Notes: generated from the letters alone by a model not told the origin. Positions 52,649 through 64,000 are shown, counted from the first letter of the stretch. The stretch is 64,000 nt of DNA from Symsagittifera roscoffensis (GCF_963678635.1 NC_087064.1:28934189-28998188); one strand, 5' to 3'. Numbers and translations are program-made.

Positions 52649-52867
52649 TTATTCTAGGTCTAATTCTCTTTCTGGCATGGTGTGATCTTCTCGCAAGGAG
52701 TGCTCACTGTCGTTTATGATCTGCCATTCCTCATTGGCTACCAGCTCACACATGTTCACCAAGTCTTCTCTTATCTCGTCAGGCTGTATCTTGTCGATCA
52801 GGAAGTCATCACCATACCTGTTGTATCTCATGCCTGTTTCCTTACGGTTCTTACTGGTTCCGTCCAT
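52649..52867 (-). pseudogene. C-terminal tail of the 412-like Pol
   Basis: A 72-codon frame (GMRYNRYGDDFLIDKI ... EWQIINDSEHSLRED) lies downstream of the integrase in the same strand. Such basic/acidic tails follow the integrase in this lineage. It is separated from the integrase frame by a frameshift near 53,000. Confidence 0.55.
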
Positions 52868-53008
52868 TTTGGCACCTCGCTTTGCTCAGGGTCATTTCAA
52901 TCTTCCTCGGCGAAGGACTCTTCGTCCGAATCTACTTCTATCTTTTGTTTGTCCATGCTCACGTTCTCGTTGCCATCATTTTTCTCTCTGGTGCCTTTCT
53001 CGTTTACC

Positions 53009-53893
53009 TCACATGCTGGCTCTACCAGTAGATACTCCTTCCATGTGTTGTGATACGCACCAGTCTTCCAATGATGGGACGTGAATCTTCAGATTCTCGT
53101 AGTGCGCCGCACGCCCTGTACTCAAGCGATAGAACCGACCCTGCTGGTGCACATTCGTTATCATGAACGGCCCTCTCCATTTCTTCAATAGCTTCTTTGC
53201 CCCTTTAGTAGGTATCATGTTCTGTAACACCCATACGTTTTGTCCCACAGCATACAACATCGCTCGAAGTATTTTTTTTTCATCGTACTTCTTCCGCTGT
53301 CTCATCTGCGCCTGTGATCTGTTCCTTCTGCACAGCTCGTTCAGCTCCTTTTGTAACCTGGCTGCTTCCTTCGCATATGCCTGAGGCGACGTCTTCTTTC
53401 CCTCATACTCCGGATAGAAGAAGGTCAGGGGCTTCGCTCTCTCTCTACCTGTCAACATCATGAAAGGACTGATCCCTGTTGTTGAGTGTTGCGTGCTGTT
53501 ATACGCCCCCACCACCTGCGGCAGATATTTTTCCCAGTCGGTCATATATCTCGAGCAATACACCCGGAGGATAAACACTAGTGTTCTGTTCTGTCTCTCC
53601 ACTAATTCATTCGTTTGTGGATGGTAGGTCGTTGAATGGACCTGTGCAATGTGGGATCTTCTCATTAGTTTTTTTGTCAAGACCCCCACGAATGCTTTCC
53701 CATTGTTCGATTGGAATATCATCGGACAACCATATCGTGATATCCAGTGCGTTATCAAGTGATCACAAGTTTCTTCCGCCGATGCCGTCTGACATGGTAC
53801 CGCTTCTGTCAGTTTCGTGAAATCATCTATAATTAGTATTATCTGGTTATATCCAGAGTCAGTCAGGCAGATCTTCTGATGGCCTATCTGCAC
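53009..53893 (-). pseudogene. Integrase core of the 412-like gypsy element
   Basis: 294 codons open. The core includes LIIDDFTKLTEAV with the first catalytic Asp, an SNNGKAFVG segment where D-N-G is expected (the second catalytic Asp is replaced by Asn), and TYHPQTNELVERQNRTL with the catalytic Glu. The C-terminal GPF-type segment is KKWRGPFMITNV. The change at the second Asp plus an upstream stop shows it is inactive. The zinc-binding part lies upstream at about 53,930-54,200 in a frame broken by stops. Confidence 0.85.
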
Positions 53894-54322
53894 GACCTCT
53901 TTAAACTACGAGCTTTCCACAGACTTAAGAGGGAACTTCATTTTCCTAGGATCCTTCACATGCAAGCATGACAGTCATTGCGTTCACCCATCTTTCACAA
54001 GCCTTCCTCAGCTCTGGCCAATCAAATTTGTGTAGTAATCTTTGTTGTACTTTTTCTATCCCCTGATGTTACATTTGATCATATGATCTGAACAACAGTT
54101 CTGTTTGATATAGCTGAGGTAGTATGATGAGGTTATGCTTGTGTAAAACTTTTTCGTCGTCTTTTCTCCCAGAGGCTAGCACACCATCAGCTGTGTGATA
54201 GAGTAATTCCTTTCTCTCCTTGTAGAACTGGCTCAAGATCTTGAATTATCTTCTTCCAGGTCTCCCTTCTCTTTTACTCCGATCCGAATCCATTTCGAGA
54301 GGTTACTCGTCATTTTATCATT

Positions 54323-55255
54323 CTACTGTGCTCGTATCAGATCCGACAGCCTGTACCTCGCTTTGACGTGTTCCTCCAATGCCATCATTGGACCGTTCAG
54401 CTCTCCAGGATTGTGGATGTCGTCCTTGAGCTTCACACAAACTATACTTTTCAGGATCTCCCTGTCGTCCTCTGGTATTAGATTCGTTCTGATGTTCGAA
54501 CTGCAAGACAGCTCCCTTAATGGTTTTCTTGACACTGCTATCTTTTCAAGCTTTTCCCCTCCACACGTATCATCATGTTCCAGGTTGTACGTCCCTGACA
54601 ATGGATCTGTTTGCAACTCTTTGTCGTGGTACCTCATTTTTTATTCAGCCAATGTTGTGCAGAGACTGTCTTGCTCATCGTCACTCTCCTCCGAACCATC
54701 ATCCCATTCTTCCGACTCCCCCGACAAATTTTCTTCCTCGCCATCTCTTCCTCGTTGCGGCCACTCCTCAGACTCTTGATCTAGTCCCAGATGTTCAACT
54801 TCCTCCTTGAACGTCACTCTCTTATTTCGTATCGTCGTCCGCCTGAGTACTTCTTCCGGGATTCTCTCGACTAATGTCCGCACAACCTCCTGGATCGTCA
54901 TCAAGTCTCCGTCATGTTTCAGTTCCCCTCTTTTCAATATGGTGACTTCCGGTCTGTCATTACCACTTTCTAAGACCACAGGTTTGTCATCTGCTAGTCT
55001 CTCGAGTAGTTTCCTTAGATCCTCTCTCACCGTTAACTTTCCTGTTTCCACTTCTTTGAGGTCGTAGCCTTTTTCCTTCCGCGTTTCCCTCACTATCTTG
55101 GACTTGAACATTATTTCCATTGGCATCCCTAAACTTCTTTTGAGAAGTTTTTTTGCCTTATGTTCAATTGGTAATTCGGGATGGTCCTCTATCGGTTTTC
55201 CTGACCTGTCTTGCAATCTTGTGAGTGGTAGGGTATCATATGTTTCCTTGTCCAT
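54323..55255 (-). pseudogene. Linker region between RNase H and integrase, 412-like element
   Basis: Two open frames (55,255-54,641 and 54,637-54,323) carry charged, Glu-rich protein with MDKETYDTLPLTRLQD at the start. They are separated by a stop. Their position between RNase H and integrase matches the long linker of some 412-like elements; no catalytic motif is seen. Confidence 0.55.
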
Positions 55256-55289
55256 AAAAAAAGCTATCTTTGATCTCCGGTCTATCAGT

Positions 55290-55690
55290 CTCCCTTTGCT
55301 CTTGTCTCTCGTAGAATTCCATCTTCTTGCTCAAGCTGTCAGCATTTTGGAGCTTGTCCCTCGTTCTGTGTTCAATGATCATATTGTAACCATCCAGCCG
55401 CACTATCCATCTCCCGATGTAACCCTGGTTCCTTCAGTGCTCTGTTGTCGACCCCCAGCTTAAATGGTTAGCAACCCAGGTATGTCCTGTATTTTTCGTC
55501 GATGCATCGGTATCCAGTACGTACATCACTTTCTCTGTCGGCATGCCTGGCCATTGCTCCTTTAGTGACCTGCTCTTCGTCTTGCATAGCTTCTGTAGCT
55601 TCTGCGAAAACTGTTCCAAACGTTTTGCCTCTCTCGGTAGTACCTCCTCTTTCTCTTTCGGTTTCATTCCGACCATCGCTGCAATCCTCT
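55290..55690 (-). pseudogene. RNase H fragments of the 412-like element
   Basis: YVLDTDAST (about 55,520-55,495) matches the start of RNase H with its first catalytic Asp. GYNMIIEHRTRDKLQNADSL (about 55,395-55,335) matches its end. The middle, which should hold two catalytic residues, is missing, so the domain is internally deleted. Confidence 0.7.
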
Positions 55691-55799
55691 CTGTGCACGA
55701 CGTTCTTTTTGTTTGAGAATCGTCTTTTATCGTTTCCGATGTGCTGTTTGTTGTTTCGTCTACAATGCCTATTAGTGAGAACTCTCTTGTTTTCTTCTC

Positions 55800-55988
55800 T
55801 TATTCTTCTAGATGTGGCCTGGGTGTTGATTCCGTCGTCTTTCTTTCCGCCCCGTCTATACTCTGATCTGGTGTCTCAAGATCGGTTTCTCTAGCCGGTA
55901 CAGTCGGTTCTTCCGTCACTTTCTCTTTGGCCTTCTGTTCCGTTATGCTTCTTGTTTTGACCATGTTCGCTGAAATATTCTTTCTCAT
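55800..55988 (-). pseudogene. Gag-like start of the 412-like element
   Basis: A 62-codon frame, MRKNISANMVKTRSITEQKA, with a charged Thr/Glu-rich run, at the expected 5' end of the coding region. Its length and charge fit the N-terminus of a gag gene, but I cannot assign a domain. Confidence 0.4.
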
Positions 55989-56289
55989 TACTCTCTGATT
56001 TGTTGGTGTTAGTTTCCATTGCGACGAGGTTTAATTTTGCTTAAATCCTATCCCTCTCCTTTCTGTTAGAGATGTTCTTCTTTTCTTTATGATTTTTTTT
56101 CCATAAACAACTTTCTCTATCTACAATTCTAATATATATACGAGTTCCTAATGTAAAATCTAATTGAAATTATAAGAAAAAATTCCCAAAGTAAAATCTA
56201 GTTTAAATTATAAGAAAAAGTTCCTAATCTTTTAGTTATTAAAACCCAGTCGAATTCGTTTGTCCTAGAGTTGTAGACCGAAACTAATT

Positions 56290-57130
56290 AATGGGACCCG
56301 TTGATCAGGTCTTTGGATCTTCATGTAGGGTCTTGGGACCCTTCGCTCTATCTCTGTTATCCTTCCCTAGGGTCGTGGGACCCTTCGCTCTTAGTGCCGG
56401 GACTCCTCAGTCTTGTCATAGTACACTTTGGTACTGTCCTGGGACCCTTCGCTCAAGTGTTGATACCTTTCGGTAGTGTCTTGGGACCCTGCACTCAAGT
56501 GTTGCTACTTTTTGGTAGTGTCATGGGCCCTTAATATTGTCCTAGTACCTTTTGGTACTGTCCTGGGACCCTTCTTTCAAGTGTTCCTACCTTTCGGTAG
56601 TGTCCTGGGACCCTTCGCTCAAGTTTTGCTACCTTTCGGTAGTGTCTTGGGACCCTTCGCTCAAGTGTTGCTACCTTTTGGCAGTGTCCTGGGACCCTTC
56701 GATATTGTCCTAGTACACTTTGGTACTGTCCTGGGACCCTTCTTTCAAGTGTTGCTACCTTTCGGTAGTGTCCTGGGACCCTTCGCCAAGTGTTGCTACC
56801 TTTTGGTAGTGTCCTGGGACCCTTCGATATTCTCCTAGTACACTTTGGTACTGTCCTGGGACCCCTCTTTCAAGTGTTGCTACCTTTTGGCAGTGTCCTG
56901 GGACCCTTCGCTCAAGTTTTGCTACTTTTCGGTAGTGTCTTGGGACCCTTCGCTCAAGTGTTGCTACCTTTTGGAATTGTCCTGAGACCCTTCGGTTTTG
57001 TCCTAGTACCCTTCGGTACTGTCCTGGGACCCTTCGGTCGAGCTCTGGTTACCTCTGGAACGGTCTTGGGACCCTTCTGTACCCTCCTAGGACCCTTCGC
57101 TCGAGTGCTGTGATCCTCAGGGACGGTCTT
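56290..57130. repeat. 42-bp minisatellite
   Basis: Repeated phrase GGGACCCTTCGCTCAAGTG with TTGCTACCTTTCGGTAGTGT, period about 42 bp. Every few units a variant TTCGATATTGTCCTAGTACA occurs, giving a higher-order pattern. Because 42 is a multiple of three, the array is open in all frames (for example VLGPFAQVLLPFGS repeated), but this is not evidence of coding. Confidence 0.9.
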
Positions 57131-57895
57131 GGGACCCTTCTATACTGACCTATGTCCCTTCGGTCACTATCCCAGGACTGCCGACAAGACTCCTGTGCTG
57201 CTTCCACTTTTCTGGTCCAGGTGTGTAAACTCTTTCCGCCACCCTCCAGTACCAATTCCTGTCCGATCTCGTTTTTAGACTCTTCCTGTACCCTGACTTG
57301 AGTGTTAAGATATCCAAACCACTATCCCAGTACCTCTATCTCAGAACTTGTGTGAAAAATCCCCAAAACCCGATTCTATCAATCGAATTTTTGTTTTCTA
57401 AGCCTCCCGTATTCTCCTTTTTTTCCTATTTGCAATGCTAGTTGAAATACGATTTGTTTTTAACCTTATTTTATGATCGTTGTTTACTAAAATTCAATGA
57501 AAATCTAACTTAAAAACCGTAAAGGTCAAAAACGAGAAAAATCTCTTAACAAGAAAAACTTGTATACCTAAAATGCAATTTCGACAATGATCGTTTATCG
57601 TAAAAAACGTCTGGTACCTGACTGTCATGCGTTTTTCCTTCCCCTTACTAGCGGGCTTATGGGTTTTCCCCTTTTGAGTTCCAAAAACTGTCTATTTCCG
57701 ATCCCCCCCACCCGATCCGGCCAGGTCACCTATCTTATTACGAGTTCGCTATCGAGTACCTTTGCGTTGCTATTCTTGTTTTGAGTCTTCAACTCAGTTG
57801 TTCTAATGTAACTAAATTGACGATATCGATTGTTTAGCTACTATAAGAAAAGCCCCCTTCTTAAGATTTTCAACCACTAAGCTCTATCTTATTCA
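57131..57895. other. No gene recognised
   Basis: Moderately GC-rich sequence following the minisatellite; no ORF or repeat that I can support. Confidence 0.45.
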
Positions 57896-60330
57896 GCCCC
57901 CCTGCTAACCTCCCCCTGTCTAGCCCCCAACTTAAGCTAAAATTTACCCTAAGCGAGATGGATGCTAAACCTCTCGAGAGAAAACCGTAGAACCTATTTC
58001 CAAGCTCTGCTCAAGTAAAAACGTTTCCTCAAAACAGTGGGCATTCGCTTATTTAATTTTACACTTAGTTCCTATAATGTAAAATGGATTTCAACGATAC
58101 CCACTTGACCAAACAGAAACTTCCTCTGTTTGCTCTGTTCTGCTTTGATCACATTGCCAGATGTCTCTTTCCCGGTCGGGTGTCCTCTGTCTCTGAGATC
58201 TCTATCCCGAATACAACTTTCCCATTTGGCTGGTCACCTGTTCCACTCAAGTCTCCAGAGGTCAAGTCTCTCAGTGGTCCACTTCCCCACTTGGCTTTTC
58301 GCCTGTTCTAGTCAAGTCTCCCAGGTGTCAAGTCATCCAGAGGTCCACTTTGCCACTTGGCTTGGCTTGTCACCTGTTCCAGTCAAGTCTCACAGTGGTC
58401 CGTTGATGTCACAAGCTGACTGAAAACCCTTTCAACGCCCCTAGCTCGGGCACCTGTTTAATGTTGCTGGTTTGATCGAAGCGATCGGTCTTATTGAAAA
58501 AAGTATGCGCATACTATTTTAATTCAAATTAAGGTATGATCCACTGAATCAGAAAGTCAAAGCAACTGTCTTTTTTTGTATTTGTTATCCCGTTTTTTGT
58601 TCCTATTTTAAATCTTTTTCGGTTTTATGTTTCGCGTTTTGTCTTTTAGCCGTTTTTTGTCCCCCTAGTGGCCCCCATTACTCTGTTAGCTAGGCCTCGT
58701 TTTAGAAAGCGCATCGGGAATTCTTCTCGAGTTTTCTAAAAAGCTATCACGGTACAACCAGAAGGTTGTCACAATCCCGTTGAACCGTACCACCGGTTCT
58801 CAAGAATGGGCATGTAGCCCGGAGCTGCGTCGAGTGGGTTCAATCCCGTAGTCATGATGTCGTAAAATCACCCAGGAGCGCCATGAAAACACTTTGTAAC
58901 AGTCGCCTAATTAAATCACATATGAGGTTAAAGAAAAATAGGCCCTTTAACCATTGGCTCAAGAGTCACGGGCACTATCTTTTGTGTTATTCTTCCTCAA
59001 ATGGTCGGAGCCAATACGTTTCAGTTGCGACATGAAACTACAAACCGCGTTACAATTTATAGGCTACTACCAAAATACCCCCCCCCCCCCCTCCCATCCT
59101 CTAGAAATAAGAACGCCCCCATGCTAACCTCCCCCTGTCTAGCCCCCTACTTATGCCGAAACTTACCCTTGCGAGATGGGTGCTAAACCTCTCGAGAGAA
59201 AACCTTAGAACCTGTTTCCAAGCTCTGCTCAAGTAAAAACGTTTCCTCAAAACAGTGGGCATTCGCTTATTTAATTTTACACTTATTTCCTATAATGTAA
59301 AATGGAGTAACGATACCCACTCGACCAAACAGAAACTTCCTCCGTTTGCTCTGTTCTGCTTTGATCACTCTGCTGGATGTCTCTTTCCCGGTCGGGTGTC
59401 CTCTGTCTCCGAGATCTCTATCCCGAATACCACTTTCCAATTTGGCTGGTCACCTGTTCTACTCAAGTCTCCAGTGGTCAAGTCTCTCAGTGGTCCACTT
59501 CCCCACATGGCTTTTCGCCTGTTCTAGTCAAGTCTTTCAGGTGTCAAGTCATTCAGAGGTCCACTTTGCCACTTGGCTTGGCTTGTCACCTGTTCCAGTC
59601 AAGTCTCACAGTGGGCCGTTGATGTGACAAGCTGACTGAACACTTTTTCAACGCCCCTAGTTCGGGCACCTGTTCAATGTTGCTGGTTTGATCGAAACGA
59701 TCGGTCTCATTGAAAAAAGTATGCGCATACTATTTAAATTAAAATTAAGGTTTGATCCACTGAATCAGAAAGTCAAAGCAACTGTCCTTTTTGTATTTGT
59801 TATCGTTTTTTGTTCCTATTTTAAATCTTTTTCGGTTTTTTGTTTCGCTTTTTGTCTTTTAGCCGTTTTTTGTCCCCGTAGTGGCCCCCATTACTCTGTT
59901 AGCTAGGCCTCGTTTTGGAAAGTGCACCGGGAATTTTTCTCGGGTTTTCTAAAAAGCTATCACGGTACAATCAGAAGGTTGTCACATTCCCGTTGAACCG
60001 TACCACCGGTTCTCTAGAATGGGCATGTAGCCCGGAGCTGCGTCGAGTGGGTTCAATCCCGTAGTCATGATGTCGTAAAATCACCCAGGAGCGCCATGAA
60101 AACACTTTGTAACAGTCGCCTACTTAAGTCACATATGAGGTTAAAGAAAAACAGGCCCTTTAACCATTGGCTCAAGAAGCACGGGCACTATCTCTTGTGT
60201 TATTCTTCCTCAAATGGTCGGAGCCAATACGTTTCAGTTGCGACATGAGACAACAAACCGCGTTACAAAATATAGGCTACTATCAAAATACCCTCCCTCC
60301 CCTCCTCTAGAAATAAAAACGCCCCCATGC
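57896..60330. repeat. Tandem duplicate of a 1.2-kb LTR-like unit
   Basis: Unit 1 (57,896 to about 59,113) and unit 2 (about 59,114-60,330) match over their whole length with period about 1,219 bp and, by eye, more than 95 percent identity. Shared landmarks include GTAAAATGGA, CTTTCCCGGTCGGGTGTCC, GTATGCGCATACTATTT and GGGTTCAATCCCGTAGTCAT. A GAGCGCCATGAAAAC segment near the end of each unit resembles the LTR/PBS edge at 30-45. They may be tandem LTRs of another gypsy family. Confidence 0.8.
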
Positions 60331-61186
60331 TTAGGGTCTCAACATACCCAAAACACACGAACGCCGTTAAAAACAGGGTCGGAACCTTACGTTACAGTTA
60401 CTTTTTATAAGACAGTGGACCATTGATCCATTTCAGATGAATCAACATAAAACTCTCCCTAACTCAACATAATAATGTAAAACACACTCAAGAAAATTAA
60501 ATTGGGTACTTACATACCGTCACGACTTCTATAATCGAGTAACTAAATTAAAAAGCGACTCTAGAATTAGTCCAGTAATCAAGTTTAACTCAAGAAGTTT
60601 GGAATGAATAAATTTTAACTCAAGACACAAGTTTTCTGTTTTGACTATTGGGCAGTTTCAGCTGTCCACCTTTCCACCGAAGGTTCACACTGGTGCACTC
60701 AATTTTCTTTGTCTCTTCTCGTCACGACTTGTTCTTTCTCTAGGAATGAGACAACTGTACTCTCGTTCGATTTATACGGCAAAATTGCGTAAAGCAATTT
60801 CACGCTCCTATTCTTATACTACTTTCCCGCGACTGTAGTTGGGTTTTTTTTGTTTTTTTTCTTGTATTATCAGTTGTCACGAGAAACCTGAGCATGTCAT
60901 GCTCAATTCAAATTTTTGAAAAATTGTATTTCACACCAAAATCAAGACTAAACGTTGCTCAAGGTCAAACTTCCAAATATTACCGACTGGCACATATATT
61001 TTCCAATCATTAGTTTTTGAATATGAGGGTGCTGCTGCGCCTAGCACTGAGGTTTTTCTGAACAAGCGGTGTCAGAATTTGAGCACGTGTACCGAGGAAC
61101 CCCGGCACTATTAATGATAAAACAATTTTCGCAGAAACTCTCTATCTATAGAGCCTAGGAAACAAAAGCGCAGCTTAGTATAAGTA
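60331..61186. other. No gene recognised
   Basis: AT-rich sequence without supported ORFs or repeats. Confidence 0.45.
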
Positions 61187-61284
61187 TAGTGGACAAGGTT
61201 AAACGCAATTTCACGTTTTTACTCCCAAAAATACTTTTTTTGAAGGAGCGTATTGGAAAAGATTTATTGGGAATTTTAAAGAAA

Positions 61285-61657
61285 AATTACATCCACCTGC
61301 TGCAAATGACTAAATTACCCTCTCTCAAGTTTCAATTTTTGATTTGAATCACTCCAAATTTTTCCAGGTCTAAATTTTGCTGTTTGTAATAAGGTTTTCC
61401 AACGGTGTGAAATTGTTCGAATCAACACAGCTTAGAAAAGTTATCACACTGAGCAATGAAATTTTTTAGTTCAAAAAATTTCACTTTGCATGATCAGTTT
61501 TCACTAATCCGCTTAATAAAAAAAGTGTTCACTCGCATAGAAACCTCATGGCAAATGGTGAAAACTGGCATTTTCACACATAAAAAAACTTCAAATCAAA
61601 AATTGAAACTTTCAGAGCGCCGATCATTTGCAGCAGGTCGATGTAAAAATTTTGGTG
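61285..61657. repeat. Fold-back repeat with 70-bp arms
   Basis: 61,285-61,350 and 61,587-61,657 are imperfect reverse complements (CCTGCTGCAAATGA and GTTTCAATTTTTGATTTGAA shared), separated by about 240 bp. Confidence 0.7.
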
Positions 61658-61880
61658 AAATTCCGAATAAATGTCCAAAAAGGTAAGTGAAATAAGGAAT
61701 TTCAGAGAGTGGAAATTTGAAATCTGTTATATAATTAAATGCGGGCTTCACTATCTAAATTTGAACTATCAAATTTTGGTGAAACTTTTAATAAATGTCC
61801 AAAATGGTCAGTGAAATAAGGAATTTTAGAGAGTAGAAGCCTAAAATCTATTATATAATTAAATGCGGGCTTCACTATTA
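61646..61880. repeat. Tandem duplication, about 120 bp
   Basis: AAATTTTGGTGAAA ... AATGCGGGCTTCACTAT occurs at 61,646-61,757 and again at 61,774-61,880 with few differences. Confidence 0.75.
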
Positions 61881-61919
61881 AAACTTCCAGAAAACTTATA
61901 TTCCAACATAATATATCAA

Positions 61920-64000
61920 ACTTCCCTGTTGTTGGGTGCTGTCAGAGTATTCTCCAGGATTGCGAATCTTGCCTCCATATGTGACTGCTCAAATCCTTGT
62001 AGTGTTCGAAATATGACGTTTTCTGTGATTTTTTCAAAATTTTATTTCTTGCCCTGTAGTAGGGTGCTCTAAGGGTATTTTCAGGGGTTGCGAATCTTGC
62101 CTCCATTTATGAAAGCTCAAATCCTTGTAGTTTTCATGATATAACGTTTTTTGTAATTTTACCAAAATTTTTTTCCAAAACTTAAACGAAATTTTTTCTT
62201 CAAAATTTGAAATTCTCAACCATGTATTTGGGTGCTATCAAAGTACTCTCAGGGGTTGCGAGCCTTGCCTTTATTTATGCCTGCTCAAATCCTTGTAGTT
62301 TTTGAGATATTACGTTTTCTTGTGATTTTTTCAAAAAGTTTTTCAAAAAGTTAAATTAACAATTTTCCTGTAAAGTTCGGAGATTTGTTAGTTTTTTGTT
62401 CTTTCATGGTTATAAAATTTAGATTTGGGAATAATTTTGATTCTGACATGTCAATTTTTTAACTTTTAGCCATGTTGTACATAGACTATAATTTTAGTGT
62501 TAATTCCCGGCTCCTGAATTCATCGCGTGTGTTGATCTTCGGCCTCTCCCTGCAAATATGCAAAGCCTTCAGTGTCAGTAGCTTATGAGTGTTGGCTGTT
62601 TGGTCTGTAAACTCTGGCTTCAGCTCAGCAGTTCCGCTTACCTTCTTATTTTTTCTTTCAACTTTTGGAATTCCTAACCCTGTAGTTGGGTGCTGTCTCG
62701 GTACTCACAGGGGTTGCAAATATTGCCTCTAAATATAACTGCTAAAATTGTTGTAGTTTTCAAGATATGAGGTTTTTTCTATGATTTTTCTAAAATTTTC
62801 TGTAAACTTAGATTTAGAAAATTTCACAAAGTTTAAATATCCCAAGCCTGTAATTGGGTGCTGCCAGGGTTCTCCCAGGAGTTGTAAATGTTGCCTCCTA
62901 ATAACCTACTTAAATATTTGTAGTTTTCGAGATTTGGTGGAAAATTGGAATTTAAAAAAAGTTCATAAAATTTGAAATTACCAACCCTGTAATTGAGTGC
63001 TCTCAGAGTACAATAAAAGCCTGCAGATCTGGTTTCCAATATATGCGGTTTTTCTTGAGTTGTCAAAAATTCGAAGCACCGGAGGTGCGTAACACGCTAG
63101 TTGCGTTTAATTTTGTCCACTAGTGTATCTGATAGACCCATAGCCTGATATCAGTTCAATTTTTTTTAGTTTTTTTCAACTCCGGTTTATTCTGTGCAAG
63201 TGTTAATGTTCTCAATCTGGTTGGTTTGATTCCCAACCATCTGACTCTCTTTTCTTCTATCCACCTTATACTTTACTCTTCCATATCCAGAAAGTTCCTT
63301 GGATTTTGACTGGAATATGTGATGAAAAGACTCTTGACTAACCTCGGTTACAAAGATACTTTTGACCTTCTGATTAATAATATTCAAATAACTGGAGTCT
63401 TCAAATGATTGCCTAGAATTAACTTCTGTCGCATTGCCTAGAATTTTACAAAACTTAAACGAAATTTTTTCAAAATTTGAAATTCCCAACCCTGTATTTG
63501 GGGGCTATCAGAGTCCTCTCAGGGTTACAAATCATGCCTCCAATTATGAATGCTCAAATCTTTGTAGTCATCCAGATCCGGCTTTTTAGTGATTTTTTCA
63601 TAGTTTTTCAGAAAACTTATGTTGAATTTTTTTCAAAATTGGGAACTCCTAACCATGTATTTGGGGGCTATCAGAGTCCTCTCAGGGATTGCAGACAATG
63701 GCTCCAATTATGACTGCTCGAATCCTTGTAGTTATCCAGATCCGGCGTTTTCAGTGATTTTTTCAAAGTTTTTCAGAAAACCTAATTGTGACGGCTCAAA
63801 TCCTTGTAGTTTTCGAAATATGACGTTTTCTGTGATTTTTTCAAAAAATTTTTTTACAAAACTTAAACGAAATTTTTTCTTCAAAACTTGAAATTCTGAA
63901 CCATGAATTTGGGTGCTATCAAAATACTCTCAGGGGTTGCGAGCCTTGCTTTTAATTATGACTGCTCAAATCCTTGTAGTTTTTGAGATATTACGTTTTT
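61920..64000. repeat. Diverged satellite array, monomers about 160-190 bp
   Basis: The phrase TTGGGTGCTATCAGAGTACT-like, then GGGGTTGCGAATCTTGCCTC-like, then TGACTGCTCAAATCCTTGTA, then TTTTCGAGATATGACGTTTT-like, recurs at about 61,935, 62,050, 62,230, 62,690, 62,855, 63,500, 63,660, 63,790 (partial) and 63,905, reaching the window end. Non-satellite spacers lie at about 62,440-62,640 and 63,070-63,430. Short frames inside are artefacts of the repeat. Confidence 0.8.

Larger units (their letters stand above)
52438..55988 (-). mobile_element. Deleted 412-like Ty3/gypsy element
   Basis: On the minus strand the order is a short gag-like start, RNase H fragments, linker, integrase zinc domain, core and tail, then LTR. 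The RT and protease were not found, indicating a large internal deletion. It is clearly GC-richer than the surrounding sequence and the large element, so it comes from a different lineage. Multiple stops and frameshifts. Confidence 0.8.
61187..63122. mobile_element. Possible non-autonomous Tc1/mariner-type element carrying satellite units
   Basis: 22-bp terminal inverted repeats lie at 61,187-61,208 and 63,101-63,122 (20 of 22 match; key parts GTGGACAA and TTAAACGCAA), with TA at the outer edge of each. The form resembles Tc1-type ends. The 1.9-kb interior has no transposase. It contains an inverted repeat (61,285-61,657), a 120-bp tandem duplication (61,646-61,880) and satellite monomers. 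The ends could also belong to two different insertions. Confidence 0.45.

Noticed and set aside
56476-57113. Open frames through the minisatellite encoding VLGPFAQVLLPFGS repeats
   Set aside because: A 42-bp period keeps several frames open automatically; no start, domain or context supports translation.
61863-62072. Short frames in the satellite array (for example GAVRVFSRIANLASICDCSN)
   Set aside because: Same phrase recurs in each monomer through repetition; no gene.
1-64000. CRISPR arrays, bacterial operons, tRNA or rRNA genes
   Set aside because: No regular spacer-repeat arrays, Shine-Dalgarno patterned genes or complete tRNA cloverleafs were seen; the repeats are satellites, LTRs and transposon ends.

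Overview
The window looks like AT-rich, repeat-dominated nuclear DNA from an invertebrate animal. The evidence is Ty3/gypsy-type and LINE-type retroelements, a hAT-type miniature element with an 8-bp target duplication, minisatellites, and no bacterial-style operons. Some repeat textures (fold-back and satellite units at 61-64 kb, the 412-like gypsy relic at 52-56 kb) remind me of arthropod or crustacean genomes, but that is only a weak impression. I found no host gene, tRNA or rRNA gene I can support. Nearly all identifiable coding capacity belongs to mobile elements.

The centrepiece is one family of very large, complex LTR retroelement, present twice in opposite orientation. Copy B (32,641-51,558, minus strand, 18.9 kb) has two 410-bp TG...CA LTRs differing at one position by my reading, and a 4-bp target duplication (GCAT), so it inserted recently. 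In element order it carries: LTR; primer-binding-like site; a 77-aa ORF (ORF A); a leader with two matching hairpins; a 155-aa very basic ORF (ORF B); a 2,031-codon Gag-protease-RT-RNase H frame; one stop codon; a 704-codon integrase frame; two small membrane proteins whose ORFs overlap by ATGA (D, E); a 377-codon Pro/Ser/Thr-rich frame with no methionine codon (F); an Env-like glycoprotein with signal peptide and membrane segments (one homopolymer frameshift); a 601-aa orphan ORF overlapping env by ATGA (H); a 1.6-kb 3' untranslated region; LTR. Copy A (2,768-23,620, plus strand) is an older, multiply broken relative with the same gene order. At its 5' end it has an extra LTR-leader-partial gag-LTR unit, so it is a tandem array sharing an LTR. 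Its 3' LTR is cut to about 32 bp.

The 9 kb between the two copies (23.6-32.6 kb), and 0.4-2.8 kb, are a graveyard of diverged LTR-type repeats. Most retain a TGACGTCA palindrome. The same 9 kb also holds local direct repeats, a degraded LINE reverse transcriptase, and a hAT-type MITE sitting in the loop of an inverted repeat.

Right of copy B (52.0-56.0 kb, minus strand) lies a deleted 412-like Ty3/gypsy element: an LTR, integrase, RNase H remnants and a short gag-like start, with no RT found. Its LTR matches positions 1-420 at the window start. Beyond it are a 42-bp minisatellite (56.3-57.1 kb), a 1.2-kb unit in tandem duplicate (57.9-60.3 kb), and a diverged satellite/fold-back region (61.2 kb to the end) partly enclosed by 22-bp Tc1-like terminal inverted repeats.

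How the parts of the large element should work together, by analogy with retroviruses: Gag, protease, RT, RNase H and integrase provide the replication cycle, and Env plus small membrane proteins would allow cell-to-cell or virion transfer. ORFs A, B, F and H are accessory products of unknown role. The conserved ATGA overlaps point to coupled termination-reinitiation on spliced or subgenomic mRNAs.
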